Source: Microbacterium terregens
Lineage (GTDB): Bacteria > Pseudomonadota > Alphaproteobacteria > Sphingomonadales > Sphingomonadaceae
NCBI RefSeq assembly: GCF_027922045.1
Contig: NZ_BSEX01000004.1
Coordinates: 1-64,000, forward strand
Direction of reading: 5' to 3'
DNA length: 64,000 nt
Shown here one piece after another: positions 19,178 through 28,098 of this stretch. The position numbers were made by a program, and so were the translations under genes. Every line of letters starts with the position of its first letter. Position 1 is the first letter of the stretch. The notes under the pieces were generated by a model. That model made no database searches. It had not been told where the DNA came from and worked only from the letters and a program-made list of their open reading frames with translations.

Positions 19178-19798
19178 TTGCGCACGCTGGTAATCGAGAC
19201 CGCGACCGCCGCCTGCTCGGTGGCGGTGATGGAAGACGATCGCATCCTGGACTTTCGGCACGAGGTGGTCGGCCGCGGCCATGCCGAACGGCTGGTGCCG
19301 ATGATCGCCGAACTTCCCGACGCGGGCCGGGCCGAACGCATCTTGGTGGATTGCGGCCCTGGCAGCTTTACCGGCGTTCGGGTCGGGCTAGCCGCGGCAC
19401 GGGGCCTGGCGATTGGGTGGGGCGCGCAGGTTTTCGGCTTCTCTTCGCTGGCACTCGTCGCGGCAGGTGCGTTCGACCGGCGGCTTTCGACCGACACCCT
19501 CGCGGGGGTACTGGAGGGCGGCCATGGCGAGGTGTTCGTGCAGGAATTCACCGCCGATCCGCTGACCGAAGCCGCGCCGTTCGCGTCGCTGCGTCCGGAG
19601 GCTGCGCTGGAGCGGCTGGCCGGACGGCTGGCCGTGGGTAACGGCGTGCATCGACTCCAGGCGCTCGACGCCGGGATCGCCGCCGCGGAAGCGCTGCCCG
19701 ATGCGCGCGATGCGCGTCTTCTACCGGCGGCGCTCGCCAGCCTGGCGCCCCGCCCCCTCTACGGCCGCGCGCCGGACGCGAAGCTGCCGCAGCCGTGA
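19178..19798 (+). CDS. tsaB: tRNA threonylcarbamoyladenosine biosynthesis protein TsaB
   Basis: A 206-residue ASKHA-fold protein that partners TsaD and TsaE to make t6A37 in ANN-reading tRNAs. N-terminal LVIETATAACSVAVM is the phosphate-1-like loop, and CGPGSFTGVRVGLAAARGL (around 49-67) is the TsaB signature. The best start is TTG at 19178, 4 nt after the rutE-like gene; no ATG gives the conserved N-terminus. The family rather than the RBS supports it. Its stop overlaps the rimI GTG. Confidence 0.93.
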   Translation: MRTLVIETATAACSVAVMEDDRILDFRHEVVGRGHAERLVPMIAELPDAGRAERILVDCGPGSFTGVRVGLAAARGLAIGWGAQVFGFSSLALVAAGAFDRRLSTDTLAGVLEGGHGEVFVQEFTADPLTEAAPFASLRPEAALERLAGRLAVGNGVHRLQALDAGIAAAEALPDARDARLLPAALASLAPRPLYGRAPDAKLPQP

Positions 19799-20271
19799 GC
19801 CGGACGCCGGGCCCCGTCACCCTGCGCGTCGGGTCGGTCGCCGATCTCGATGCGGTCTCGATCGTGATGCGCGAGGCGTTCGACGCCCGCTTCGGGGAGG
19901 CATGGACGCCTGCCCAGTGCCTGGGCATGTTGTCGCTGCCGGGCGTCTGGCTGACCCTGGCGGAGCAGGACGAGGGCCTCGCCGGCTTCGCGCTTTCCCG
20001 GGCGGTGATGGACGAGGGCGAACTCCTGCTGATCGCGACCCGCCCGGCAGTGCAGGGGCGCGGCGTGGGCGGCATGCTGCTGCGCTCCGTGATCGACGAA
20101 GCGCGACGCCGGACGCTCTCGCGCTTGCATCTTGAGGTCCGCGCGGGCAATGCCGCCGTAGAGCTCTACAAGCGCGAAGGTTTCGCCAAAGTAGGCGAGC
20201 GGCCGCGATACTATCGGGGCCGGGCCGGAGAGGCTTTTGATGCGCACAGCTATGCGCGCACCATTCCCTGA
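19795..20271 (+). CDS. rimI: GNAT acetyltransferase, ribosomal protein S18 N-acetyltransferase RimI
   Basis: A 158-residue GNAT protein. The acetyl-CoA pyrophosphate loop is ATRPAVQGRGVGGMLL (around 81-96). The C-terminal half (LEVRAGNAAVELYKREGFAK, YYRGRAGEAFDAHSYARTI) is characteristic of RimI. The GTG start at 19795 is in a GTGA overlap with tsaB; tsaB-rimI pairing is common across bacteria. RimI acetylates the N-terminus of S18, with low specificity in some species. Confidence 0.9.
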   Translation: MSRTPGPVTLRVGSVADLDAVSIVMREAFDARFGEAWTPAQCLGMLSLPGVWLTLAEQDEGLAGFALSRAVMDEGELLLIATRPAVQGRGVGGMLLRSVIDEARRRTLSRLHLEVRAGNAAVELYKREGFAKVGERPRYYRGRAGEAFDAHSYARTIP

Positions 20272-20395
20272 ACTGTAACGAAACAATTCGTTGCAAAAAT
20301 TTCATCCTCACCGCTGTTGCGATTCAGTCGCACGGGGTGAATAGGTCCGAACGGGGACGGCGGTGTTTTGCCGTTCTTGTTGAAAGGGTAGTAGA
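20272..20395 (+). promoter_or_regulatory. AT-rich leader/promoter region of mucR
   Basis: This is one of the few AT-rich patches of the window. It holds a dyad, AACGAA-ACAA-TTCGTT (20277-20292), then TTGCAAAAATTT, and a 5'-leader hairpin GAACGG...CCGTTC (20349-20354/20371-20376) just before the GAAAGGG Shine-Dalgarno. MucR/Ros proteins favour AT-rich DNA and often repress themselves, so autoregulation here is plausible but inferred. I could not assign reliable -35/-10 boxes. Confidence 0.45.
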
Positions 20396-20806
20396 ATGGA
20401 AGTCCAGCAGCCGCCGGCCGACGCGCTGATCGCGTACACGGCCGATATCGTGGCAGCCCATGTCAGCAACAACAGCGTGTCGCTCGCCGACCTGCCGTCG
20501 CTGATCCAGAATGTTCACGGCGCGCTCACCACCCTGGGTGGCGCGAACACCGCACCCGAGGCGAAGCAGGAGCCGGCGGTGCCGATCCGCGCATCGGTGA
20601 AGCCGGACTTCATCGTCTGCCTCGAAGACGGCAAGAAGCTCAAGATGCTCAAGCGTCACCTGATGACGCACTATCAGATGACGCCCGACCAGTATCGCGC
20701 CAAGTGGGGTCTTCCGGCCGACTATCCGATGGTCGCCCCCAACTATGCCGAGCAGCGCCGCAGCCTCGCCAAGGCGATCGGTCTCGGCACCAATCGCAAG
20801 CGCTGA
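20396..20806 (+). CDS. MucR/Ros-family zinc-finger transcriptional regulator
   Basis: A 136-residue DNA-binding protein. An N-terminal helical oligomerisation region (ADIVAAHVSNNSV) is followed by the single prokaryotic zinc finger VCLEDGKKLKMLKRHLMTH (around 77-95). Cys, Asp and the two His residues are the metal ligands, the CxxD variant seen in many MucR proteins. The conserved wing QMTPDQYRAKWGLPADYPMVAPNY completes it. Family members control exopolysaccharide, motility and cell-cycle genes in alphaproteobacteria. It is preceded by a 124-nt AT-rich leader and followed by fur 120 nt later. Confidence 0.95.
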   Translation: MEVQQPPADALIAYTADIVAAHVSNNSVSLADLPSLIQNVHGALTTLGGANTAPEAKQEPAVPIRASVKPDFIVCLEDGKKLKMLKRHLMTHYQMTPDQYRAKWGLPADYPMVAPNYAEQRRSLAKAIGLGTNRKR

Positions 20807-20835
20807 TCCCCCCTCCACCGGTTTTGTGCCGTCCG

Positions 20836-20881
20836 TTCGCCGTGAGGGCGAAGGGGCGGCCAAGCCCGCTTCCCGAAGCGG
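20836..20881 (+). terminator. Two short hairpins between mucR and fur
   Basis: TTCGCC-GTGAG-GGCGAA (20836-20852) and CCGCTTC-CC-GAAGCGG (20866-20881) form stems. Neither is followed by a T-run. They may act as weak terminators or mRNA-end stabilisers for mucR. Confidence 0.3.
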
Positions 20882-20926
20882 CCACCATCCGCTAAATGTC
20901 GGGCCGCACTGAAAAACGGAGAAGGA

Positions 20927-21349
20927 ATGCCGCGCAGGATCGACCTCGAGGCGCTGTGTCAGGAAAAGGGGCTGCGCATCACCGAGCAGCGCCGCGTGAT
21001 CGCGCGCGTGCTGTCGGAAGCGGAAGACCATCCGGACGTCGAGAAGGTCTATGAGCGGGCCTCTGCCATCGACCCCGGCATCTCGATCGCTACCGTCTAT
21101 CGCACGGTACGGCTGTTCGAAGAGGCAGGGATTCTCGACCGCCACGACTTCGGCGACGGACGCGCTCGCTATGAGCCCTCCCCCGAATCCCACCATGATC
21201 ACCTGATCGACGTCGAGACCGGCAAGGTCATCGAATTCGTCGATCCCGAACTCGAACTCCTCCAGAAGCAGATCGCCGAACGGCTGGGCTTCCGCCTCGT
21301 CGATCACCGCATGGAGCTCTATGGCGTCAGCCTCGACCGCAAGGGCTGA
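20927..21349 (+). CDS. fur: Fur-family ferric/manganese uptake regulator
   Basis: A 140-residue metalloregulator. The winged-helix DNA-binding half (LRITEQRRVIARVLSE, ISIATVYRTVRLFEEAGIL) covers residues 1-80, and the dimerisation domain begins HHDHLIDVETGKVIEF (around 88). The CxxC structural-zinc pair of E. coli Fur is missing, as usual for alphaproteobacterial Fur/Mur proteins. The sensed metal (Fe or Mn) cannot be decided from sequence. A good GGAGAAGG Shine-Dalgarno precedes it. plsC follows after 4 nt. Confidence 0.92.
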   Translation: MPRRIDLEALCQEKGLRITEQRRVIARVLSEAEDHPDVEKVYERASAIDPGISIATVYRTVRLFEEAGILDRHDFGDGRARYEPSPESHHDHLIDVETGKVIEFVDPELELLQKQIAERLGFRLVDHRMELYGVSLDRKG

Positions 21350-21353
21350 TCCG

Positions 21354-22103
21354 GTGCCCGGCCTGGCCGGGCACGTCCGCTTCGCCGGGCGCCTGGCGGC
21401 GATCCTCGGCTGCCTGCTCGGCGCGCTGGCGCTGCATGGACTGTGGCGGCTGTTCCGCCGCCCCTCCCCTTGGCCGCCCCGTTTCCTCGGCGCCGTCGCC
21501 TGGCTTGCGGGGGCGCGCGTACGCGTCCTCGGGCGTCCGCTGAAACAGAACGTCCTGTTGCTCGCGAACCACCAGAGCTGGCTCGACATCCTCGCCATCG
21601 CCGGCGCGTCCGGCAGCACCTTTGTCGCCAAGGGCGAGCTCCAGTCGGCGCCGCTGGTCGGCTGGCTGTGCCGCCTCAACGACACGCTCTTCGTGGAGCG
21701 GGGCGACCGCCTGGGAGTCGCCGCGCAGGTGGCCTCCCTCCGCCGTGCCCTCGGCGGTCGCCCAGTCACCATCTTCCCCGAAGGCACCACCGGGGACGGC
21801 ACGGCGATGCTGCCCTTCAAGGCATCGCTGCTGGCGGTCGCCGACCCGCCGCCGCCAGAGCTTCGCATCCAGCCGGTCGTCCTCGACTATGGAATCGCGA
21901 CTCCCGAAGTGGGCTGGATCGGCGGCGAATCCGGCATCCACAACGCGGTCCGGCTGGTCTCGCGCGCCGGCACCATCCCGGTGACGATCCGCTTCCTCGA
22001 ACCGTTTGACCCGGTGGGACTCGGCCGCAAGGGGATCGCAGCCGAGGCGCGGCGGCGGATGGAGGCGGCGCAAGCTGGCAGCGCAGGCCAAAGCGGCGTA
22101 TAG
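21354..22103 (+). CDS. plsC: 1-acyl-sn-glycerol-3-phosphate acyltransferase
   Basis: A 249-residue membrane-associated enzyme making phosphatidate from lysophosphatidate. An N-terminal hydrophobic segment lies at about 10-35. The catalytic NHQSWLD (HX4D motif) is at about 71-77, and the substrate-binding FPEGTT is near 141. I chose GTG 21354, 4 nt after fur, because AAGGG lies 8 nt upstream. An in-frame ATG at 21321 would extend the protein by 11 residues into fur. miaB follows within 10 nt. Confidence 0.92.
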   Translation: MPGLAGHVRFAGRLAAILGCLLGALALHGLWRLFRRPSPWPPRFLGAVAWLAGARVRVLGRPLKQNVLLLANHQSWLDILAIAGASGSTFVAKGELQSAPLVGWLCRLNDTLFVERGDRLGVAAQVASLRRALGGRPVTIFPEGTTGDGTAMLPFKASLLAVADPPPPELRIQPVVLDYGIATPEVGWIGGESGIHNAVRLVSRAGTIPVTIRFLEPFDPVGLGRKGIAAEARRRMEAAQAGSAGQSGV

Positions 22104-22113
22104 GCCCGCCCCC

Positions 22114-23439
22114 ATGAGCACGCCCCCAAAAAGCTTTCACGTCAAATCCTTCGGCTGCCAGATGAACGTCTACGACGGCGAGCGCATGGCCGAATTGATG
22201 ACCGCGCAAGGCATGACCGCGGCGACGGACGCGGCGGCCGCCGACCTGGTCGTGCTCAACACCTGCCACATTCGCGAGCGGGCGACCGAGAAGGTCTATT
22301 CGGACATCGGCCGGCTGCGCCGTGAGGACGGATCCCGCCCGATGATCGCGGTCGCGGGCTGCGTCGCGCAGGCCGAGGGCGCCGAGATCGCCCGCCGGGC
22401 AAAGGTGGACGTGGTGGTGGGCCCGCAGGCCTATCACAACCTGCCCTCCCTGGTTGCCGAGGCAGCCAGCGGCCGGCTGGCGATCGACACGGACATGCCG
22501 CCCGAGTCCAAGTTCGGCGCGCTCGCGCCGCGCCGACGTTCCGGGCCCACGGCCTTCCTGACCGTGCAGGAGGGTTGCGACAAGTTCTGCACCTACTGCG
22601 TCGTGCCCTACACGCGCGGTGCCGAAGTCAGCCGTCCCTGGGGCGCCTTGCTGGACGAGGCACGCGCGCTGGTGGATGCGGGCGCGCGGGAGATCACGCT
22701 GCTGGGGCAGAACGTGAATGCCTGGACGGGCGAGGACGAGACCGGCCGGATGCAGGGCCTGGACGGCCTCATCCGCGCGCTCGATCGCCTGCCCGGCCTG
22801 GCGCGGATCCGTTACACGACCAGCCATCCCAACGACATGACCCAGGGGCTGATCGACGCGCATGGCGACGTAGAGAAGCTGATGCCCTATCTCCACCTGC
22901 CGGTGCAGTCGGGCAGCGACCGCGTGCTGAAGGCGATGAACCGCAGCCACACGCGCGACAGCTATCTGCGGCTGCTCGATCGGGTGCGTGCGGTACGCCC
23001 CGACATCGCGCTGTCGGGTGATTTCATCGTGGGCTTCCCCGGCGAGACCGACGCGGAATTCGCCGACACGCTGCGGCTGGTCGATGCGGTCGGCTATGCG
23101 CAGGCGTTCAGCTTCAAATACAGCCCGCGGCCCGGCACCCCCGCGGCAGACTATGCGGGCACCGTGCCCGCCGAGGTGATGGACGACCGGCTGCAGCAGT
23201 TGCAGGCAGCGCTGCTGCGCGACCAGCAGGCGTTCAACGCGGCGGCAGTCGGGCGTGCCACCCAGGTTCTGATCGAGCGCCGGGGCAAGCTGCCGGGCCA
23301 GATGCTCGGCAAGTCGCCCTGGCTCCAGTCCGTCCACCTGATCACCGACGCACGCATCGGCGACCTGGTGGAGGTCGATCTGGTCGCCGCAGGCCCGGTG
23401 TCGCTGTCCGGCAGGGAGCGGGTGGCAGCCGCCGCCTAA
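22114..23439 (+). CDS. miaB: tRNA-2-methylthio-N6-isopentenyladenosine methylthiotransferase MiaB
   Basis: A 441-residue radical-SAM enzyme adding the 2-methylthio group to i6A37. The N-terminal UPF0004 domain supplies three Cys for the auxiliary cluster (KSFGCQMN, LNTCHIRE, VAGCVAQAE). The radical-SAM CxxxCxxC is GCDKFCTYCVVPYTRG (around 150-165), and a TRAM domain ends the protein. It opens the conserved miaB-phoH-ybeY-corC series. The gap to phoH is about 250 nt and holds no recognisable gene. Confidence 0.97.
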   Translation: MSTPPKSFHVKSFGCQMNVYDGERMAELMTAQGMTAATDAAAADLVVLNTCHIRERATEKVYSDIGRLRREDGSRPMIAVAGCVAQAEGAEIARRAKVDVVVGPQAYHNLPSLVAEAASGRLAIDTDMPPESKFGALAPRRRSGPTAFLTVQEGCDKFCTYCVVPYTRGAEVSRPWGALLDEARALVDAGAREITLLGQNVNAWTGEDETGRMQGLDGLIRALDRLPGLARIRYTTSHPNDMTQGLIDAHGDVEKLMPYLHLPVQSGSDRVLKAMNRSHTRDSYLRLLDRVRAVRPDIALSGDFIVGFPGETDAEFADTLRLVDAVGYAQAFSFKYSPRPGTPAADYAGTVPAEVMDDRLQQLQAALLRDQQAFNAAAVGRATQVLIERRGKLPGQMLGKSPWLQSVHLITDARIGDLVEVDLVAAGPVSLSGRERVAAAA

Positions 23440-23690
23440 CAGCGAAGGGCGGCAGCCCTCCGCGATTTTGGCGCAGCGCCGGTCTTGGCACTGTGTGCGG
23501 CGTCCCCATATTCCCCCTGTCCGCCGAGGCCGGGCTCTGCCACAATCTTTGGGGCATGCAGCTTGGCACCCCGACCGTTCCGCTTCGACGCAACCAACCA
23601 CCGGCCGCGCACGTTCGTGGCGGCTGACGCTCGCATGTTCGTTCCGGGGGCAGTGCCCGCCCCCTGCCGCATCCGCCACGAAAGGATCGC

Positions 23691-24692
23691 ATGAGTCGCA
23701 AGCCCGTTCCCGCCCGCTCCGGCGAACGCAGCCGGGTCGAGGTCAGCTTCGACAAGCCCCAGCTGTTGCCCCGCCTGTTCGGTGAGTTCGACAGCAACCT
23801 GCTCGCGCTCGAAGAGCGGCTGGGCGTCTACATCACCGCACGCGGCGATCGCGTCGGGATCGAGGGATCGGCCGAGTCGGTCGCCCGCGCTCGCGAGGTC
23901 CTTCAGGAGCTGCACCACCGCATCCTGCGCGGTGAGGACGTGGACACGGGCCTGATCGACGCGGTGATCGCGATGGCCGACCAGCCGACGCTCGACGGGA
24001 TCGTGCGTGCGGACGGCGGTGGCGCAGGATCGTCGATCATGATCCGGACACGCAAGAAGACGATCGTGCCCCGCACCGCGGCGCAGGCGTCCTACATGCG
24101 CCAGCTCGTCGGCCACGACATCATCTTCGCGCTCGGGCCGGCAGGTACCGGCAAGACCTATCTTGCGGTCGCCCAGGCGGTTGCGCAGCTGATCACCGGT
24201 TCGGTCCAGCGGCTCATCCTGTCGCGCCCCGCGGTGGAAGCCGGCGAGAAGCTCGGCTTCCTGCCCGGCGACATGAAGGAGAAGGTCGATCCCTATCTTC
24301 GCCCGCTGTACGACGCGCTGCACGACTGCCTGCCCGCCGAGCAGGTCGAGCGGCGGATCGCGAGCGGAGAGATCGAGATCGCGCCGATCGCCTTCATGCG
24401 CGGCCGTACGCTTGCGGACGCGTTCGTGATCCTGGACGAGGCGCAGAACACCACGCCGGCGCAGATGAAGATGTTCCTGACCCGCTTCGGCCAGAATAGC
24501 CGGATGGTGGTGTGCGGCGACCCGAACCAAACCGATCTTCCCGGCGGCGTGGCCGCATCGGGCCTGGCGGATGCGACCGCGCGACTGGACGGGGTCGAGG
24601 GAATCGCCTTCGCTCGCTTCGGTGCGGCCGACGTGGTCCGCCATCCGATCGTCGGGCGGATCGTCGAAGCCTATGAGGGGAAGGACGCTTGA
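23691..24692 (+). CDS. ybeZ: PhoH-like NTPase (YbeZ)
   Basis: A 333-residue cytoplasmic ATPase. The N-terminal portion resembles the KH-like leader of PhoH proteins. The C-terminal PhoH domain has Walker A GPAGTGKTY (around 150) and Walker B FVILDEAQNTTPAQMK (around 246-260). PhoH/YbeZ is genetically and physically linked to the RNase YbeY encoded next and is thought to act with it in rRNA maturation, though its exact activity is unsettled. ATG 23691 follows GAAAGGA. Confidence 0.95.
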   Translation: MSRKPVPARSGERSRVEVSFDKPQLLPRLFGEFDSNLLALEERLGVYITARGDRVGIEGSAESVARAREVLQELHHRILRGEDVDTGLIDAVIAMADQPTLDGIVRADGGGAGSSIMIRTRKKTIVPRTAAQASYMRQLVGHDIIFALGPAGTGKTYLAVAQAVAQLITGSVQRLILSRPAVEAGEKLGFLPGDMKEKVDPYLRPLYDALHDCLPAEQVERRIASGEIEIAPIAFMRGRTLADAFVILDEAQNTTPAQMKMFLTRFGQNSRMVVCGDPNQTDLPGGVAASGLADATARLDGVEGIAFARFGAADVVRHPIVGRIVEAYEGKDA

Positions 24693-24746
24693 CGGGAGCT
24701 TGCCTCAGGCTACCCGTCCGCCCTTGCGACAACGAGAAGACGACCG

Positions 24747-25259
24747 ATGCTTGACATAGCCGTACAGCGCGAGGGCGAGTGGCCCACCGACCTGGACTGG
24801 GACGCACTCGCCACGCGGGCGGCCGAGGCGGCGTTCGCGGGCACGCCCTACGCCGGCTGGTCGAGCGACCCGGCGGTGATCGAGGTGGCGATCCGGCTCA
24901 CGTCCGACGAGGAGGTCCACGGCCTCAACCACCAGTATCGCGGCAAGGACAAGCCGACGAACGTGCTGTCCTTCCCGATGGTGCAGCCGGACCTGCTCGA
25001 CACGGTTACCCAGAACTCGGACGATGGGGAGGTGCTGCTGGGCGACATCGTGCTCGCCCATGGCGTGTGCGTGGCGGAAGCCGCGGAGCGTGGGATTCCG
25101 GTCGCGGACCACGCAACCCACTTGATTGTCCATGGTTGCCTGCACCTGCTAGGCTACGACCATCAGGACGACGCCGAGGCGGAGGCGATGGAAGAGATCG
25201 AGCGCACCACGCTTCGCCAGCTCGGCCTGCATGACCCCTATAACATTCGCGAGGATTGA
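24747..25259 (+). CDS. ybeY: rRNA maturation endoribonuclease YbeY
   Basis: A 170-residue single-strand endoribonuclease for 16S rRNA 3'-end processing and late 70S quality control. The zinc motif H3xH5xH is visible as HGCLHLLGYDH (around 129-139). The conserved RGKDKPTNVLSFP is around 68-80. Length is normal. It sits between phoH and corC as in most proteobacteria, and corC begins 10 nt after its stop. Confidence 0.97.
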   Translation: MLDIAVQREGEWPTDLDWDALATRAAEAAFAGTPYAGWSSDPAVIEVAIRLTSDEEVHGLNHQYRGKDKPTNVLSFPMVQPDLLDTVTQNSDDGEVLLGDIVLAHGVCVAEAAERGIPVADHATHLIVHGCLHLLGYDHQDDAEAEAMEEIERTTLRQLGLHDPYNIRED

Positions 25260-25269
25260 CGAGACTTCC

Positions 25270-26193
<924 letters not shown>

Positions 26194-26223
26194 CTCCGCC
26201 GTCTGCTGGCTGGCAGGCGAACG

Positions 26224-26250
26224 CGGCACCCTGGCCTCGCCGGGGTGCCG
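26224..26250 (+). terminator. Hairpin downstream of corC
   Basis: CGGCACCC (26224-26231) pairs with GGGTGCCG (26243-26250) around an 11-nt loop. No T-run follows, so this is only a weak terminator candidate. The rest of 26194-26395 is intergenic. Confidence 0.35.
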
Positions 26251-26302
26251 ACCCGACTACACCCCGCGCAAAACTCCGCCTGCCGCGGCTATTCCCACCA
26301 GC

Positions 26303-26317
26303 ATCGATGTTTTCGAT
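26303..26317 (+). promoter_or_regulatory. Small dyad upstream of catalase
   Basis: ATCGA-TGTTT-TCGAT is a perfect 5+5 inverted repeat about 80 nt before the catalase start. LysR-type regulators often use short dyads of this kind (T-N11-A), and catalases are commonly OxyR targets. The full four-box OxyR pattern is not present, so this is speculative. Confidence 0.2.
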
Positions 26318-26395
26318 CACGGTGGGCACTTCTATGCGTTTGAGTCATTCCATCGGCTGCGGCACCAACGTGCCCGGACGATCAGGAGACATGCC

Positions 26396-27928
26396 ATGGC
26401 AGATGCCGAAAAGAAGCGACCGACGCTCACCACTTCCGCGGGTGCCCCGGTCGGCGACAACCAGCATTCTCTCACCGTGGGCCGCTTTGGCCCGTTGCTG
26501 CTGCAGGATTATCAGCTGATCGAGAAGCTGACCCACCAGAACCGCGAGCGCATCCCCGAGCGGGTGGTGCATGCCAAGGGCTGGGGCGCGTTCGGCACCT
26601 TCACCGTGACCCACGACATCAGCAAGTACACCAACGCCAAGATCTTTTCGGAAGTCGGCAAGCAGACCGAGATGCTGCTGCGCTTCTCGACCGTTGCCGG
26701 CGAGCAGGGTGCAGCCGATGCCGAGCGCGACGTGCGCGGCTTCAGCTTCAAATTCTACACCGAGGAAGGCAACTGGGACCTCGTCGGCAACAACACGCCG
26801 GTGTTCTTCGTGCGCGACCCGCGCAAGTTCCCGGACTTCATCCGCACGCAGAAGCGCCACCCGCGCACCAACATGCGCAGCCCGACCGCGATGTGGGACT
26901 TCTGGAGCCTCGAGCCCCAGTCGATGCACCAGCTGCTGATCCTGATGTCGGATCGCGGCCTGCCGCAGGGCCCGCAGTACATGAACGGCTATGGCAGCCA
27001 CACCTATTCCTTCTGGAACGACGCGGGTGAGCGCTACTGGGTGAAGTTCCACTTCAAGACCCAGCAGGGCCACAAGTTCTACACCAACGCCGAGGCGGCC
27101 GAGGTCATCGCCAAGAGCCGCGAGAGCTTCCAGGAGGAAATCTACGGCACGATCCACCGCGGCGAGTTCCCGAAGTGGACGCTGTTCGTCCAGATCATGC
27201 CCGAGGAAGACGTGGGCAAGCACTGGTATAACCCGTTCGACCTGACCAAGGTCTGGCCGCACGGCGACTATCCGCTGATCGAGGTCGGCGAGGTCGAGCT
27301 GAACCGGAACCCGGACAACTACTTCGCGCAGATCGAGCAGGCGGCATTCAGCCCGTCGAACGTCGTGCGCGGGATCAGCTTCTCGCCGGACAAGATGCTG
27401 CAGGCACGCATCTTCTCCTATGCCGACGCGCATCGTCACCGCCTGGGCACGCATTACGAGGCGCTGCCAGTCAACCGGCCGCACTGCCCGGTGCACACCT
27501 ATCACAAGGACGGGCTGCTGCGGTTCATGGAGGACGTGAACCAGGACTATCCGGACGCCTATTACGAGCCCAACTCGTTCGGCGGGCCGGTCGAGGACCC
27601 GCGCTACAAGGAGCCGCCGCTGAAGGTGGAAGGCACCGCCTGGCACTGGGACCACAGCGAGGGCAACGACGATTTCCGCCAGCCGCGCGACCTGTGGAAC
27701 CTATTCGACGAGGACCAGAAGGCCCGCACCGCCAGCAACATCGCCGAGGCGATGCACGGCATTCCGCAGTTCATCATCGATCGCCAGATGGGCCATTTCG
27801 AGGCCGTCGATCCGAACCTCGCCGAGCGGGTGCGCGAGCGCCTCGCCACGATGAGCAAGTCGGAGGAGGACCGCGAAACCCAGAAGGACATGGACCGCAT
27901 GGCCCTGTCCGACGCGGGACCGCGCTAA
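26396..27928 (+). CDS. Monofunctional heme catalase
   Basis: A 510-residue small-subunit catalase that dismutates hydrogen peroxide. The distal His is H59 ([12 protein letters not shown]), the distal Asn is N132 ([12 protein letters not shown]), and the proximal heme-ligating Tyr is near 341 ([14 protein letters not shown]). NADPH-binding-type residues occur in the central barrel. There is no signal peptide, so it is cytoplasmic. AGGAGA precedes the ATG. It is flanked by its own promoter region and a strong terminator, so it is monocistronic. It begins an accessory block inserted between corC and lnt. Confidence 0.96.
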   Translation: MADAEKKRPTLTTSAGAPVGDNQHSLTVGRFGPLLLQDYQLIEKLTHQNRERIPERVVHAKGWGAFGTFTVTHDISKYTNAKIFSEVGKQTEMLLRFSTVAGEQGAADAERDVRGFSFKFYTEEGNWDLVGNNTPVFFVRDPRKFPDFIRTQKRHPRTNMRSPTAMWDFWSLEPQSMHQLLILMSDRGLPQGPQYMNGYGSHTYSFWNDAGERYWVKFHFKTQQGHKFYTNAEAAEVIAKSRESFQEEIYGTIHRGEFPKWTLFVQIMPEEDVGKHWYNPFDLTKVWPHGDYPLIEVGEVELNRNPDNYFAQIEQAAFSPSNVVRGISFSPDKMLQARIFSYADAHRHRLGTHYEALPVNRPHCPVHTYHKDGLLRFMEDVNQDYPDAYYEPNSFGGPVEDPRYKEPPLKVEGTAWHWDHSEGNDDFRQPRDLWNLFDEDQKARTASNIAEAMHGIPQFIIDRQMGHFEAVDPNLAERVRERLATMSKSEEDRETQKDMDRMALSDAGPR

Positions 27929-28012
27929 CTCATACCGGATCGCGGGGCGGCTCTCCCCCCATTCCTGCCGCCCCGCCTGCGCTGTCGCACCGATCCCGTG
28001 CGACAGCGTGAG

Positions 28013-28059
28013 GCGCCGCCGCCGACGGAACTCTCCCATCCGTCAGCGGCGGCGCTTTT
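28013..28059 (+). terminator. Strong intrinsic terminator after catalase
   Basis: A 17-bp stem (28013-28029 with 28039-28055, one G-U pair) with a 9-nt loop is followed by TTTT. A second hairpin just upstream, GCTGTCGCAC/GTGCGACAGC (27981-27990/27998-28007), probably reinforces it. Confidence 0.88.
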
Positions 28060-28098
28060 CATGTTGCGTGCAGGTCCGCAGCCCCTAATCCTCCGGCC

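Noticed and set aside
26303..26317. OxyR operator upstream of catalase
   Set aside because: Only one small dyad is present; the four spaced ATAG/CTAT boxes are not. Kept as a low-confidence regulatory site only.
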